57,110 nucleotides of DNA from JBCFAY01 sp038562375 (GCA_038562375.1 JBCFAY010000022.1:1-57110); one strand, 5' to 3'. Positions 13,841-22,725 are shown, counted from the first letter of the stretch. Translations and numbers: made by a program. Notes: generated from the sequence alone by a model not told the origin.

Positions 13841-14770
13841 TCAGCCTCGTATGAAATGACCATCCGCATCCAAGTGCTTCTGTGCAAATGCGATAAAATT
13901 CCGCTCTTCCGCAGCAAAATGCCTGTTCTTTGCGTAGGCAAGATAAAGATTGCGGTAAAAATCCTCAGCGTCCAATTGAAAGCGCAGCACTTTACCGGCC
14001 GCAATAGCATCCTCCGCAACGCGTTCGGAAATAATCGTTGTTCCCAGGCCGCTGATCACCGCTTTTTTAATGGATTCCATATCGTTCATATGGGCGATTA
14101 TCGATAGGTTTTCCGGCCCGACGCCGATGTGCGCAAGGTATTTATCCGTTTCCTTGCGCGTGCCCGAGCCCGCTTCCCGCAGGATCATCGGGTAGGACAG
14201 CAGTTCCCTGCCGAAAACGCCTTCCTTTTGCTTCGTCAAGAATTCGCCGGTATTGGGCGTGATCAGCACAATCCGATCCCTGCAGAGGGTGTGATAGTGG
14301 AACGAGCGGGTCCTGTACTTGGTGCCTACAAACGCAAGCGCGGCCTCGCCCGTTTTGAGCTTTTCCAGCGCATACGCGCTGTCGCCCTCCAAAACGGAGA
14401 ACTTGGCGCCGGGATATTTTGCAACATAGGCGGAAATAAGCTGCGGCACGAGATACCTCGAAGGAACCGTGGACGCGGCAATACAGATGAATTGCCGGTT
14501 GCTTTCATCGAGGCTGAATTCATCCTGCATATTCCGGCACAGGTTCAAGATCTCCTTCGCTGATTTGTAGACGCGCCAGCCCGCCGGGGTCGGCTCGGCG
14601 CTGCGTTTATCCTTGCGTTCCAACAGCGGCGCCTTGAGCAACGTTTCGAGCTGCGCAATATGGGAGCTTACGGTGGACTGGCTCAAATACAGCGCGTCCG
14701 CCGCCTTGGAAAAGCTGCGGTTCTCCACCGTGCTCACGAACACCTCAAGCTGACGAAGGCTGATATCCAT
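13841..14770 (-). CDS. LysR-family regulator, divergent from the double-cubane reductase operon
   Basis: A 309-residue protein. ATG 14770 follows GAGGTG. The helix-turn-helix (about 1-62) is DISLRQLEVFVSTVENRSFS with LSQSTVSSHIAQLE, and the rest is a periplasmic-binding-like effector domain including SGTRKETDKYL. It resembles regulators annotated as selenium-metabolism-associated LysR proteins. It faces the reductase gene 14954 across 183 bases containing a 16-bp palindrome (14847-14862) at the inferred promoter. That geometry suggests it controls the reductase operon. The effector is unknown. Confidence 0.85.
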   Translation of the reverse strand: MDISLRQLEVFVSTVENRSFSKAADALYLSQSTVSSHIAQLETLLKAPLLERKDKRSAEPTPAGWRVYKSAKEILNLCRNMQDEFSLDESNRQFICIAASTVPSRYLVPQLISAYVAKYPGAKFSVLEGDSAYALEKLKTGEAALAFVGTKYRTRSFHYHTLCRDRIVLITPNTGEFLTKQKEGVFGRELLSYPMILREAGSGTRKETDKYLAHIGVGPENLSIIAHMNDMESIKKAVISGLGTTIISERVAEDAIAAGKVLRFQLDAEDFYRNLYLAYAKNRHFAAEERNFIAFAQKHLDADGHFIRG

Positions 14771-14846
14771 CGCAAACACCTCTTTTTTCTATAAATTATG
14801 ATATCACATATTATTGAGAAAATCGATAATCACAAGACCATCATTC

Positions 14847-14885
14847 TATTTTTATAAAAATAACATTTCTGCCCGGTGTTATAAT
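14847..14885 (+). promoter_or_regulatory. promoter of reductase operon with overlapping palindrome
   Basis: TGTTATAAT (14877-14885) is an extended -10 element with no good -35. A perfect palindrome TATTTTTATAAAAATA (14847-14862) covers the -35 region, as expected for an activator or repressor site; the divergent LysR is the likely binder. Confidence 0.5.
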
Positions 14886-14953
14886 GGGAACACAGTTTCC
14901 GCCATGTTTCCGGCGCCGATCCTGTCACATCAATTTATAAAGAGGAGAACAGT

Positions 14954-16225
14954 ATGGCAGATTACAGACAAATGTGGGAAAGCCTCGGCATGGACCTTGA
15001 GGCGCACGACGTATTGTGCAACGTTTTGCCCACGGCGTTCGGCGACACTTATCTTTCCCAGCAGGACCGCCCGGAGGGCATGGCATTTTATGATTTTGTG
15101 GTATCCGAGATCCACGGCGTGCGCCCCGCCGAACTGATCGAGCACCAGAAAAAAGGCGGCAAGGTATTCGGTACGTTCTGCATATTCGTGCCGGATGAAA
15201 TCGTGTTCGCGGCGGGCGGCATCGCCACCGGTCTTTGCGGCGGCTCGCAGTTCTGGGTGGCGGACGGCGAAAAGGTGCTGCCCAAGAGCATTTGTCCGCT
15301 CATCAAAGCTTCCGTGGGCGCGCGCATCGGCAAGACCTGCCCGTTCTTCCGCATTGCGGATATGTACGTGGGCGAAACCACCTGCGACGGCAAGAAGAAA
15401 GCCTGGGAGATCCTCGAGGAGGAAGTCCCCGTCCACGTGATGGATATGCCGCAGATGAAGCGCGAAAAGGATATCGACAAATGGGCGGATGAGCTGAAGA
15501 CCTTCATGGGCGTTGTGGAAGAGTTCACCGGCAATAAGGTCACGCCCGAAAAGCTCGCGGAAGCCATTGAGATGATCAACAACAAGCGCAAGGCGCTTGC
15601 CCGCGTGTATGAGTGCCGCAAGGCCGACCCCACGCCCATCAGCGGCAAGGACGCGCTGCTGATGACGCAGATCGCGTTCTACGACGACCCCGTCCGCTGC
15701 GCCCAGATGGCCAACAAACTGGCCGACGAACTGGAAGAACGCGTCCGGGAGGGCAAGGGCGTGTTCGATAAGGGCGCAAAGCGCATCCTCATCAGCGGGA
15801 CGCCCATGGCGATCCCCAACTGGAAGCTGCACCATATCGTGGAGACTTCCGGCGCGGCCGTGGTGTGCGAGGAAGCGTGCACCGGCACGCGCTACTTTGA
15901 AAACCTGGTGGACGAGGGCCAGACCACCCTTGACGGACAGCTTCGCGCACTGGCCGAACGCTATATGAAGATCAACTGCGCCTGCTTTACGCCCAATACC
16001 GCCCGTATCGACGACATTATACGGCTTGCGAAGGAATATAAGGTCGACGGCGTAATCGACGTAAACCTCAAGTTCTGCACCCTGTATGATACGGAAGGCC
16101 GCGATGTGGAGCGCGCGCTCAAGGCGGCGGGCATCCCGGTGCTGGGCCTGGAAACGGATTATACGGATACGGACGCGGAGCAGCTGCGTACGCGCGTAGG
16201 CGCATTCCTGGAGATGCTCTCCTAA
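14954..16225 (+). CDS. double-cubane-cluster-type anaerobic reductase (2-hydroxyacyl-CoA dehydratase/HgdB family)
   Basis: A 423-residue protein of the HgdB/YjiM type. Conserved cysteines include C76, C95, C114, C129 and C144 (FGTFCIF, GLCGGSQ, SICPLIK, KTCPFF, TTCDGKKK), and later EEACTGTRYF, INCACFTP and NLKFCTLYD. Characterised relatives are double-cubane [8Fe-9S] proteins that accept low-potential electrons from a dedicated ATPase and reduce small substrates such as acetylene in vitro; physiological substrates are poorly known. The operon continues with DUF3343 and the ATPase activator, as in many anaerobes. Ribosome binding site AGAGGAG precedes the ATG. The assignment to the family is strong; a classical dehydratase role is less likely because a second subunit is lacking. 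Confidence 0.9.
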   Translation: MADYRQMWESLGMDLEAHDVLCNVLPTAFGDTYLSQQDRPEGMAFYDFVVSEIHGVRPAELIEHQKKGGKVFGTFCIFVPDEIVFAAGGIATGLCGGSQFWVADGEKVLPKSICPLIKASVGARIGKTCPFFRIADMYVGETTCDGKKKAWEILEEEVPVHVMDMPQMKREKDIDKWADELKTFMGVVEEFTGNKVTPEKLAEAIEMINNKRKALARVYECRKADPTPISGKDALLMTQIAFYDDPVRCAQMANKLADELEERVREGKGVFDKGAKRILISGTPMAIPNWKLHHIVETSGAAVVCEEACTGTRYFENLVDEGQTTLDGQLRALAERYMKINCACFTPNTARIDDIIRLAKEYKVDGVIDVNLKFCTLYDTEGRDVERALKAAGIPVLGLETDYTDTDAEQLRTRVGAFLEMLS

Positions 16226-16229
16226 GAGG

Positions 16230-16493
16230 ATGGAACAGATCCTGGACTATTATGTGCTCTTCCACACCCATACGGAGGGCCTGAAGCTGTATCAATATAT
16301 ACGCGAACGGGGGATAACCGTAAGGATATCCCCCGCGCCGCGCGTTGCGTCGGTCTGCTGCGGCATGTCGTTGCTGGCGGAGGCGGAGGCGATCGAAGCC
16401 GTGCGGCGATGCATTTCGGAATCCGGCGTGCAGATCGACCGCGTTGTTGCCCTTCCCCGCCAGATCGATCCCACGCGGGATAAATACTGCTGA
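16230..16493 (+). CDS. DUF3343 domain protein
   Basis: An 87-residue protein starting four bases after the reductase stop. It contains YYVLFHTHTEGLKLYQYI, then VRISPAPRVASVCCGMSLL, the typical DUF3343 layout with a Cys-Cys pair. Such genes lie in operons for selenium-related or Fe-S redox enzymes, and a role as sulfur or selenium carrier has been suggested by context (compare late-sulfur genes). The function is not established. The GAGG before the ATG overlaps the previous stop region. Confidence 0.8.
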   Translation: MEQILDYYVLFHTHTEGLKLYQYIRERGITVRISPAPRVASVCCGMSLLAEAEAIEAVRRCISESGVQIDRVVALPRQIDPTRDKYC

Positions 16494-16545
16494 GGGACGT
16501 ATGGAAATATCGGATAGGATCGGCATAGCGGACAAGGGGAACGGC

Positions 16546-17301
16546 ATGAATTTTATCGGCATCGATATCGGCTCCACGGCGGCAAAGGTTGTGGCGCTGG
16601 GCGGGCGGGAGACGCGCTTTGCGCTGCCCACCGGCTGGAGCGGCCCGGAAACCGCGCGCGCCATACGGGAAAAGCTGGAGGCGGAGGGAATACGCCTGGC
16701 GGATTCCTATGTGATTTCCACCGGTTACGGCAGGCGCGCCGTGAATTTTGCAAACAAGCAGGTCACGGAAATCACCTGCCACGCCGCAGGGTGCGCGGAT
16801 GCGTATCCGAACGCCGTCATAATAGACGTGGGCGGACAGGATACCAAGGCCATCCTCCTGCGCGGCGGCGTAGTGGACGATTTTTTAATGAACGATAAAT
16901 GCTCTGCCGGGACGGGGAAATTCATCGAAGTGATGGCAAACCGGCTGGACGTAGAGATCGACGCGCTGTTCGATCTCGCCATGCGGGGCGAGGTGCTCCC
17001 CATCAGCTCCTTATGCACGGTATTCGCCGAATCCGAGGTGATCGGGTATATCGGCGCGGGGCGGCGGCGCGAGGATATCGCGGCGGGCGTTGTGGACAGC
17101 GTCGCTGCAAAGGTGGCGCAGCTTGCGCAAAAACTGCTTTCGGAGAAGGATGTTTTGCTTACGGGCGGACTCAGCCACCTGCCGTATTTTGCGGATGCGC
17201 TGGGCCGCAAGCTAAAGCACCCCGTGCTGTGCGTGCCCGACGGCCGATACGCGGGGGCATACGGCGCGGCGCTGCTGGCCCGACGTGAGGCAAAAGCGTA
17301 A
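16546..17301 (+). CDS. 2-hydroxyacyl-CoA dehydratase activase-type ATPase (BadF/BadG/HgdC family)
   Basis: A 251-residue protein. ATG 16546 after AAGGGGA gives the family's usual start MNFIGIDIGSTAAKVV; ATG 16501 in the same frame is an alternative adding 15 residues. It has the ASKHA phosphate loops (GIDIGST, DVGGQDTK), NDKCSAGTGKFIEVMA and SSLCTVFAESEVIGYI; the two cysteines place the dimer-bridging [4Fe-4S] cluster. The enzyme uses ATP hydrolysis to pass an electron to the double-cubane partner at 14954. It closes the three-gene operon. Confidence 0.9.
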   Translation: MNFIGIDIGSTAAKVVALGGRETRFALPTGWSGPETARAIREKLEAEGIRLADSYVISTGYGRRAVNFANKQVTEITCHAAGCADAYPNAVIIDVGGQDTKAILLRGGVVDDFLMNDKCSAGTGKFIEVMANRLDVEIDALFDLAMRGEVLPISSLCTVFAESEVIGYIGAGRRREDIAAGVVDSVAAKVAQLAQKLLSEKDVLLTGGLSHLPYFADALGRKLKHPVLCVPDGRYAGAYGAALLARREAKA

Positions 17302-17335
17302 AAAATGCGGCCGCGTTGTGCGGCCGCATCCTTTC
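17301..17335. terminator. intrinsic terminator between convergent operons
   Basis: ATGCGGCCGC (17305-17314) pairs with GCGGCCGCAT (17320-17329). On the minus strand it is followed by TTTTTTAC and serves the URO-D gene; on the plus strand the tract is CCTTTCTC. Confidence 0.8.
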
Positions 17336-17382
17336 TCAAAACATCGGGCTTAGGCAGGGGCAATGGCATACCCTATCCGGGC

Positions 17383-18621
17383 CTATTTTTCGGTAACGCT
17401 TCTTACGATTTCAACCCATCTCTTCATATTTTGCGGCTTATGGTATACGGTCTTAACGTCTTTAAGCGTAATGTCCGCAATATTCCCGTTTTGCCTGTAG
17501 ACCTTGCAGGCGTAGTCGATGGTCTTTCTGATAGCATCTTCTTCGAGCACGCTCGTAATCATCTCGGCCGGATTAGGGCGCCAGGAAAGCACATAGTCCC
17601 TGCCGATCGTTTCCGCGCAGGAAGGGATGTTGGCCCAGGGCGTTACGGAAATGCGCCTTAAGTTCTTAATCCGTTTGAGCATATCGATCTTCCTTGTCAG
17701 ATCTTCGCAGCAGCCGTACGATGCAAGGCCGAATTGTTCCAAAATCGGGATTTGATAGGGCAGTAAGAATTCCTCGAACATCTCGGGAGAGATGGAGGTA
17801 AACTCCTGCGAGGCCATGAAGCCCCACAGGCTGCTCTTCTTTACCGGAGCGTCCGAAACCGAGGGATCCGGCAATTCCATCGAATAGGTAATGCACTGGT
17901 TGCGCCCGGATACGCTCCGCCAATCCCCCGCCTGTTCCGCCTGCGCGTGCGTCTTAAGAATGCCGTCGGACAGGGTTTTTGCGAGCTTATGCAACATTTC
18001 GGGTTCATCGTAAACATAATAGAGCAAGTCCTGGAACCCGACAAGGAACCCGATGTCGGTTGAGATATCGCCTTCGATCGCGACAAACATCGGCGAGGGG
18101 TCCACAACCACCGGCAGAACATCGCCTACGGCGTCGCGCAGAATACCGGATTCGGCATTGGTTGCGTCCCAATCGATTTTATGATCGGGCATTACGAGTT
18201 TATCGACATCCTCGATCGACTTTACGAACGGATCGAAGTGGTATTTCGTTGTGTCCTGCTCGCTGCCCGTTATAAGCGGGAATCCGTAGCGGTGATTGAG
18301 GTCGGGAATATGCTTTGCGCGCACATACAGGAATGGTTCGATGATCGTATCGTCCTTAATAAACTCCTGATAAATGTTCAACCTCAACTCTTTTTCGTAT
18401 CTTCTGAAAAGCTCGTCCTCGCATAATAATTCTTCGTTTGTAACGATCTCATCGGGGCACATGGTAAGCCATACGTGGATCGGGATACCGGTATCGGTAA
18501 GGCTGTTGTGCTTTTTCCACATTTGCCTCAATTGATTCTGCCGGTCGGAAACGCCGATTTCATAAACGGTTTTGGCCAGATCCCTTAAAATCTCAACGTC
18601 TTTTTTGTTTTTCATTAACAT
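17383..18621 (-). CDS. URO-D (uroporphyrinogen decarboxylase-like) family protein, possibly corrinoid methyltransferase type
   Basis: A 412-residue protein with a TIM-barrel pattern of the URO-D family. Late motifs ASYGCCEDLTRKIDML and RRISVTPWANIPSCAE resemble the zinc/Cys site of methylcobamide:CoM-type methyltransferases rather than HemE, and the protein is longer than HemE. Members of this family in anaerobes move methyl groups from methylated compounds to corrinoid proteins. No corrinoid protein or activation gene is next to it, so the substrate is unknown. ATG 18621 follows GGAAGGCG; a second in-frame ATG at 18615 is possible. Confidence 0.7.
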   Translation of the reverse strand: MLMKNKKDVEILRDLAKTVYEIGVSDRQNQLRQMWKKHNSLTDTGIPIHVWLTMCPDEIVTNEELLCEDELFRRYEKELRLNIYQEFIKDDTIIEPFLYVRAKHIPDLNHRYGFPLITGSEQDTTKYHFDPFVKSIEDVDKLVMPDHKIDWDATNAESGILRDAVGDVLPVVVDPSPMFVAIEGDISTDIGFLVGFQDLLYYVYDEPEMLHKLAKTLSDGILKTHAQAEQAGDWRSVSGRNQCITYSMELPDPSVSDAPVKKSSLWGFMASQEFTSISPEMFEEFLLPYQIPILEQFGLASYGCCEDLTRKIDMLKRIKNLRRISVTPWANIPSCAETIGRDYVLSWRPNPAEMITSVLEEDAIRKTIDYACKVYRQNGNIADITLKDVKTVYHKPQNMKRWVEIVRSVTEK

Positions 18622-19067
18622 AGATCGCCTTCCGTAATTGTATTTGAAAATTCAGCAAAGTCCTGTCGGTTGGGACGATTTCATGGGGACTGCGACGCGG
18701 TATCGACGGCGGCTTTTGTTCTTGTGTTCTGATCGGGAATCAATATACCTGTACCCTTTGCCGCCCGCCGAGACTTGAATGCGGCCTGATTCCATTGTAA
18801 TCTTGAACCCGGCGCTGCGTCAATGGAGGATTAAGGAGCAGGACGATTTGGACCCGCCCTCTCCAAGCAAACATTCGACGGCCTTCACGATAAAACCCGG
18901 CGGCTATGAATGCATCATAGCCGCTCTTCTCATTTGAATGTTAAGTTAAACGTTACCCGTTATTATAAAAGCGCTTTTATGGCAGGCGTTCGCCTGATGC
19001 CACGCAGACGGAGGCGGCCTACGCGTGCCGAAAAATCAATGCCGCCGTCCGGCCGCATCGAATCCCT
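18622..19067. other. 446-base intergenic region, no gene seen
   Basis: No ORF with a ribosome binding site or recognisable family was found on either strand. It holds the terminator-like hairpin at 18900-18924 and a short palindrome AAAAGCGCTTTT (18967-18978). Confidence 0.6.
18900..18924 (-). terminator. probable intrinsic terminator, minus strand
   Basis: GCGGCTATGA (18900-18909) pairs with TCATAGCCGC (18915-18924). On the minus strand GGGTTTTATC follows. It would end the transcript of the small gene 19068-19313. Confidence 0.5.
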
Positions 19068-19313
19068 TCACAAACAGTTTAACCTTTGGGATCCCCGCAG
19101 CATATACCATTTCCCGGAATCCAGCTCATGGAATATCCTGGCTTCGCGCCCGCCAACCAATACGGTAAAGCGCGTCGTGAAGTCGTCAAGGCGCTTGGTC
19201 CTGACGATCTTCACATCGTAGATTTGACCGTGCTCGTCCTCGATCATGATCGGAGCCAGCACACGGTCCGGGGATAAGTATGCCCGCACACCAAAATACT
19301 TTTTCGTAATCAT
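19068..19313 (-). CDS. small beta-rich protein of a Clostridial unknown family
   Basis: An 81-residue protein; ATG 19313 follows AAAGGGT at seven bases. It reads as a small beta barrel: KYFGVRAYLSPDRVLAPIMI, EDEHGQIYDVKIVRTKR, FTVLVGGREARIF and GKWYML. Proteins with the pattern of strand, IxxEDGxxYxIDxV, RYTVxxGGREtyLF, xxxWYV are common single genes in Clostridia; their role is not known to me. No operon neighbour. Confidence 0.65.
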   Translation of the reverse strand: MITKKYFGVRAYLSPDRVLAPIMIEDEHGQIYDVKIVRTKRLDDFTTRFTVLVGGREARIFHELDSGKWYMLRGSQRLNCL

Positions 19314-19517
19314 GGCCAATACCCTTTTTAGTTAAAGTAATAATGATTCAGATCAGTGCCCCTCTATTTATATGACAGTTTTAAACGGGCCGAAATGACA
19401 CCCGATGCAGATTTTCGACAATATTTTTTTGATTACATGTCATATATGGGTGTTAATAATTGTCATAGAAGTGAGCGGCTTTATTGCCAAATAAAATATT
19501 TATTGGAGGTTATAAAA

Positions 19518-19919
19518 ATGAAAAGACGTCTGATCGGATTTGTATTGACCCTGGTAATGATCCTGGTGGCGTGCGCTCCCGCCGCTACAGCGGCTATCGT
19601 TACGCCGATGATGATTTCCGGAGGGGATTGCTCACTCAATAACAGCGGAAGAAATGTAACGTATGCTGGCTATACAAGCTCACCGATGACGGAAGACATT
19701 ATTTCCGTTACGCTCACGCTCATGGAATTAAGAAGCGGAACCTGGTATGCGGTCAATAGCACCACTAAAACCCTTACAAACGCAAGTTATGTATCCACGT
19801 CAAAATCTTACACCGTAACCGGGGGAGGCTATTATAAAGTCAAAGGATATCACTGTTCTAATACGGACGGCCAGATTACTTCGGTAAATTCCGAATCAGC
19901 TGCAGTATGGATTCCTTAA
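19518..19919 (+). CDS. small secreted protein of unknown function
   Basis: A 133-residue protein behind TTGGAGG. Residues 1-25 are a signal peptide (MKRRLIGFVLTLVMILVACA, then AATAA). The cysteine near residue 19 makes lipidation possible, but an AxA-type site follows, so it may be cut and released. The mature part of about 108 residues alternates beta strands with many Ser, Thr, Tyr and Gly (TVTGGGYYKVKGYHCSN). It resembles other secreted small beta proteins of Firmicutes that are annotated only as hypothetical. It stands alone with its own terminator. Confidence 0.65.
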   Translation: MKRRLIGFVLTLVMILVACAPAATAAIVTPMMISGGDCSLNNSGRNVTYAGYTSSPMTEDIISVTLTLMELRSGTWYAVNSTTKTLTNASYVSTSKSYTVTGGGYYKVKGYHCSNTDGQITSVNSESAAVWIP

Positions 19920-19931
19920 TTAAATTACCAT

Positions 19932-19969
19932 AAAAGGGCAGCGGGGCAATGATGCCCCGCTGCCCTTTT
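19932..19969. terminator. bidirectional intrinsic terminator
   Basis: A 17-bp perfect stem (19932-19948 with 19953-19969) around ATGA, with AAAA on the left and TTTT on the right. It separates the converging secreted-protein and anti-sigma genes. Confidence 0.85.
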
Positions 19970-19977
19970 GTGAGCAG

Positions 19978-20838
19978 CTATTCAAAAAAACGCATCTTTG
20001 CAGCGATATCACGCAATTCGTTTATATCTATACCCTTGCTTAAGATGTAAATATTATAGCTCCTACTATAGGCGTATCCAAAAGCTGCGCCGTCATCCAT
20101 GTATCCAATATACATGGCATTCCCATCCTGTAATTCCGTTTCAAGTTCAATTTGCGCCGTGATTTTGCTTGATCCCCAAACCGCACCCGGCGCGTAGAAC
20201 GCCTGTTCCAAGAACAGCGTATTCTCTTTGACCCGGTACTCTGTCCTCAGCATTACCATTACGGGGGGCAACGGGTCCACCATGATCTCCACCAGCTCGG
20301 CATCCGCCGGATCGATCGACGCGACCGGCCGGCCGATCGCCTTTGCCGCCTGTTCATGCGTTTCAACGTGTTCAGGGATCTTCTCAAAGTCGATCGCTGG
20401 TGGCTCGTCCGTTTCCCTGTCATTCCTTGCCGCCAGCCCGCCGTCAAACAGCTTCACTATAATTTCATAAGCAGCCTCTACTGCGGCAATACCGGGTTTC
20501 GTCATCGTGAAGAAAGCGGCAAGGGCAAGCAGAACGACCAATACGGCCACGGCTCTGAGCATAAAGACCGGCTTGCGCGAGAAGAACGGCAAAACATCCG
20601 GCTTGCCGGACGGCTTTATCGCAGAACCATGGGCACGCTTCTTAGCAAGCGCTACGGAAAACGCATCCCAAGCCTCGGTAGGAAGGGGCGAGCGCATTTT
20701 CGACCGCTCGATAAACTCTTCTATGGTAACGCTGCTTTCCCTCGCCAAGCGCGCGGCCTCGGAGCGCGATCTGACAAACGCGCCGTCTATAAGGTATGGG
20801 TGCTCCTGCAGGATGCTTTTGAGCTTTTTCTCCGTCAT
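19978..20838 (-). CDS. membrane-anchored anti-sigma-like protein, DUF4367-type
   Basis: A 286-residue protein with a cytoplasmic N-terminus of about 90 residues, one membrane helix (about 92-110, VFMLRAVAVLVVLLALAAFF) and an extracytoplasmic C-terminal domain resembling DUF4367 (MVMLRTEYRVKENTLFLEQAFY). Such proteins usually bind the sigma factor encoded just upstream and respond to an envelope signal. The ATG overlaps the sigma gene stop by four bases (ATGA), supporting stoichiometric translation. Confidence 0.75.
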   Translation of the reverse strand: MTEKKLKSILQEHPYLIDGAFVRSRSEAARLARESSVTIEEFIERSKMRSPLPTEAWDAFSVALAKKRAHGSAIKPSGKPDVLPFFSRKPVFMLRAVAVLVVLLALAAFFTMTKPGIAAVEAAYEIIVKLFDGGLAARNDRETDEPPAIDFEKIPEHVETHEQAAKAIGRPVASIDPADAELVEIMVDPLPPVMVMLRTEYRVKENTLFLEQAFYAPGAVWGSSKITAQIELETELQDGNAMYIGYMDDGAAFGYAYSRSYNIYILSKGIDINELRDIAAKMRFFE

Positions 20839-21419
20839 GAAGCTTTCCCCATTTTGATCTGGTACAGGATCAGCATAAGGAAAGCCATATAAAGCACATT
20901 CGACTTCTTCTTGAGCTTTCTGCGCATTCGGCTGAACTTTTGCGACAGCGTATTGGAAGGCATATTCAGGTCCCTGGCCAAATACTCCAGCGGATGCCCT
21001 TCAACATGGTATTTGATGAACGCCTCCTTGAATTCCGGCGTGCTGCTCTCGAGCTGCCGGTTCAGCCACTCGATGATCTCCATATGGGAGGTCTCTAAAT
21101 CCACCTGAATTTCCGTGCTCAACTGCTCGATATCGTCGGGGTCGATGACCGTCTCTTTTGCAAACTTAGCCGCTTTATTGTATTTAAGATGCCTTAGGCA
21201 GGTCCTGAAATACGCTTTGGGGATGCGGACATCTTGCAGCTCTTCGCCTTTGACGATGAGGATCTCCGCAAGGTCCTGCATCAAATCAAGAGCGTCGTTC
21301 TCATCGCGCTCCAAGGTCAGTGCCACGACTTTCAGCTCGTCGTATGCGGCGATAAACTCGTCTATGAGTCTTCTGGCTTCCATAATCACCCTTGCAATCG
21401 GTACGACATCTTCCGACAC
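20835..21419 (-). CDS. ECF-like sigma-70 factor
   Basis: A 194-residue protein. Region 2 is visible as DALDLMQDLAEILIVKGEELQ, with AYFRTCLRHLKYNKAA after it, and region 4 as TPEFKEAFIKYHVEGHPLEY followed by LARDLNMPSNTLSQKFSRMR. It lacks any extra domain, so it fits a small ECF-type factor paired with the membrane anti-sigma at 19978. The start is GTG 21419, without a clear ribosome binding site; ATG 21383 after AAGGGTG is possible. The last 25 residues are hydrophobic (NVLYMAFLMLILYQIKMG), which is odd for a sigma factor and may be a regulatory tail. Targets are unknown. Confidence 0.75.
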   Translation of the reverse strand: MSEDVVPIARVIMEARRLIDEFIAAYDELKVVALTLERDENDALDLMQDLAEILIVKGEELQDVRIPKAYFRTCLRHLKYNKAAKFAKETVIDPDDIEQLSTEIQVDLETSHMEIIEWLNRQLESSTPEFKEAFIKYHVEGHPLEYLARDLNMPSNTLSQKFSRMRRKLKKKSNVLYMAFLMLILYQIKMGKAS

Positions 21420-21518
21420 ATCCGCAGTTTTTACTGTAACATTGTAACATAAAATGCCAAGTCAAACGACAGGCATCTTATCCTTGCCGCGTATATTCAA
21501 GTCCCATCGGCGGCATGA

Positions 21519-21557
21519 CGAAAAAGCCGCCGTCCCCGCTATGCGGGACGGCGGCTT
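21519..21557 (-). terminator. intrinsic terminator of the nucleoside ABC operon
   Basis: AAGCCGCCGTCCC (21524-21536) pairs with GGGACGGCGGCTT (21545-21557). On the minus strand TTTTTCG follows. TTCAAGTCCCATCG at 21496-21509, just beyond, matches the tRNA-like end at 9238. Confidence 0.85.
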
Positions 21558-21571
21558 GATCCGCGATGTGA

Positions 21572-22660
21572 TTATGGTCCAACGTAAGCGGCGACGTCCT
21601 CATACTCATTGGGGACATGGATCTCGCCGCTCTTGATCTTCTCCATCGCCGCGTTCACCGCCGCGACGATCGCGTCGCCGTTGGGGAGCTGCTTGAGCAG
21701 CGCGTCGTTCCAGAAGAAGGTGATCACGCCGCTCGAAATGCCGAAGTACTGGATGCTGGGGGTGTCGATGCCCTCCAGGCAAAGCTGTACGGCCTCGCCG
21801 TAGGTTGCGGAATAGCTCGTCACATACCCGAGGAGCACCGTGTTCGGGTAGCTCTCGATATAGTTGGCATTCCCGCCGAACGCATACAGGTCGCTGTCCT
21901 CCGCCGCTTTGAGCGTACCCAGCGTAGCGGCGTTGGCGTTGGCGTAGAGCACATCGGCGCCGTTTTGCACCTGGCTCATGGAGGTTTCATAAGCCTCGTT
22001 GCTGTCTACGGCCGAAAGGATCGCGCTGACGCCCTCGATGGAAGAATCCACGCTCTTCGCGCCCAGGACAAACGCGCGGGTCTGCTTGGTATACGCGGGG
22101 AAATCGCCGCCGCTCACCGTGCCCACGATCTTGGACTTGGTGATCATGCCTCCGATGATGCCCGCCAGGTACGCGCCTTCCTCCGCGCGCATGTTGATCG
22201 GGAACTGGTTTTCGGTCACGACCGCGCCGCCGTTGGTGATGAAGTACGTATCCGGCCAATCGGGGCTGACCGATTCAAAAGGCGTCGCAAACTGGGAGCC
22301 GTGTCCGATGATGATGTTGTAGCCTTCGCCTGCAAGGGTCTCCGATTCGCTCGTGATCTGCTCGGAGGTGGAGATGGAATCAAGTATCGTTACCGTATAG
22401 CCATACTTGTCGGCAACGGCCTGAATGCCTTCCGCGCCCAGCTGGTTATAGCCGCCGTCCGTCGGCGAGCCGGGCAGCAAAAGCGCGATCTTGATGCTTG
22501 CGGGATCGACGGTCGCCTCCGGCGCTTGCGTAGGTTCCGCTGCGGGTTGGGTCGTTTCCGGGGCTGCGGTTGCTTGGGGTTCTTCGTTCGCGGGAGCCGC
22601 GCATCCAAAAACGCTGAACGCGAGCAATGCGACCAGAAGCAATGCGAATAGTTTCCTCAT
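21572..22660 (-). CDS. BMP-family substrate-binding lipoprotein (nucleoside-type)
   Basis: A 362-residue exported protein; ATG 22660 follows GGAAG. The signal peptide ends in the lipobox VFGC, followed by an Ala/Thr/Pro/Glu-rich linker to about residue 50. The mature domain shows IKIALLLPGSPTDGGYNQLG, EGYNIIIGHGSQF, RAEEGAYLAGIIGG and GADVLYANANAATLG, typical of BMP/Med/PnrA proteins that bind purine nucleosides outside the membrane. It is the last gene of a four-gene operon, whereas the binding protein often comes first in related loci. The gap of 65 bases to the upstream permease is larger than the other junctions. Confidence 0.85.
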   Translation of the reverse strand: MRKLFALLLVALLAFSVFGCAAPANEEPQATAAPETTQPAAEPTQAPEATVDPASIKIALLLPGSPTDGGYNQLGAEGIQAVADKYGYTVTILDSISTSEQITSESETLAGEGYNIIIGHGSQFATPFESVSPDWPDTYFITNGGAVVTENQFPINMRAEEGAYLAGIIGGMITKSKIVGTVSGGDFPAYTKQTRAFVLGAKSVDSSIEGVSAILSAVDSNEAYETSMSQVQNGADVLYANANAATLGTLKAAEDSDLYAFGGNANYIESYPNTVLLGYVTSYSATYGEAVQLCLEGIDTPSIQYFGISSGVITFFWNDALLKQLPNGDAIVAAVNAAMEKIKSGEIHVPNEYEDVAAYVGP

Positions 22661-22725
22661 ACGTTTTCTTCCTTTCCGTTGCTTATTCATTGGCTGCGGC
22701 GCCGCAGCCAAACTTCATCCGCGGT

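Noticed and set aside
14930..15835. Long minus-strand frame opposite the reductase gene
   Set aside because: It is the antisense shadow of a GC-rich gene whose plus-strand product matches HgdB/YjiM throughout.
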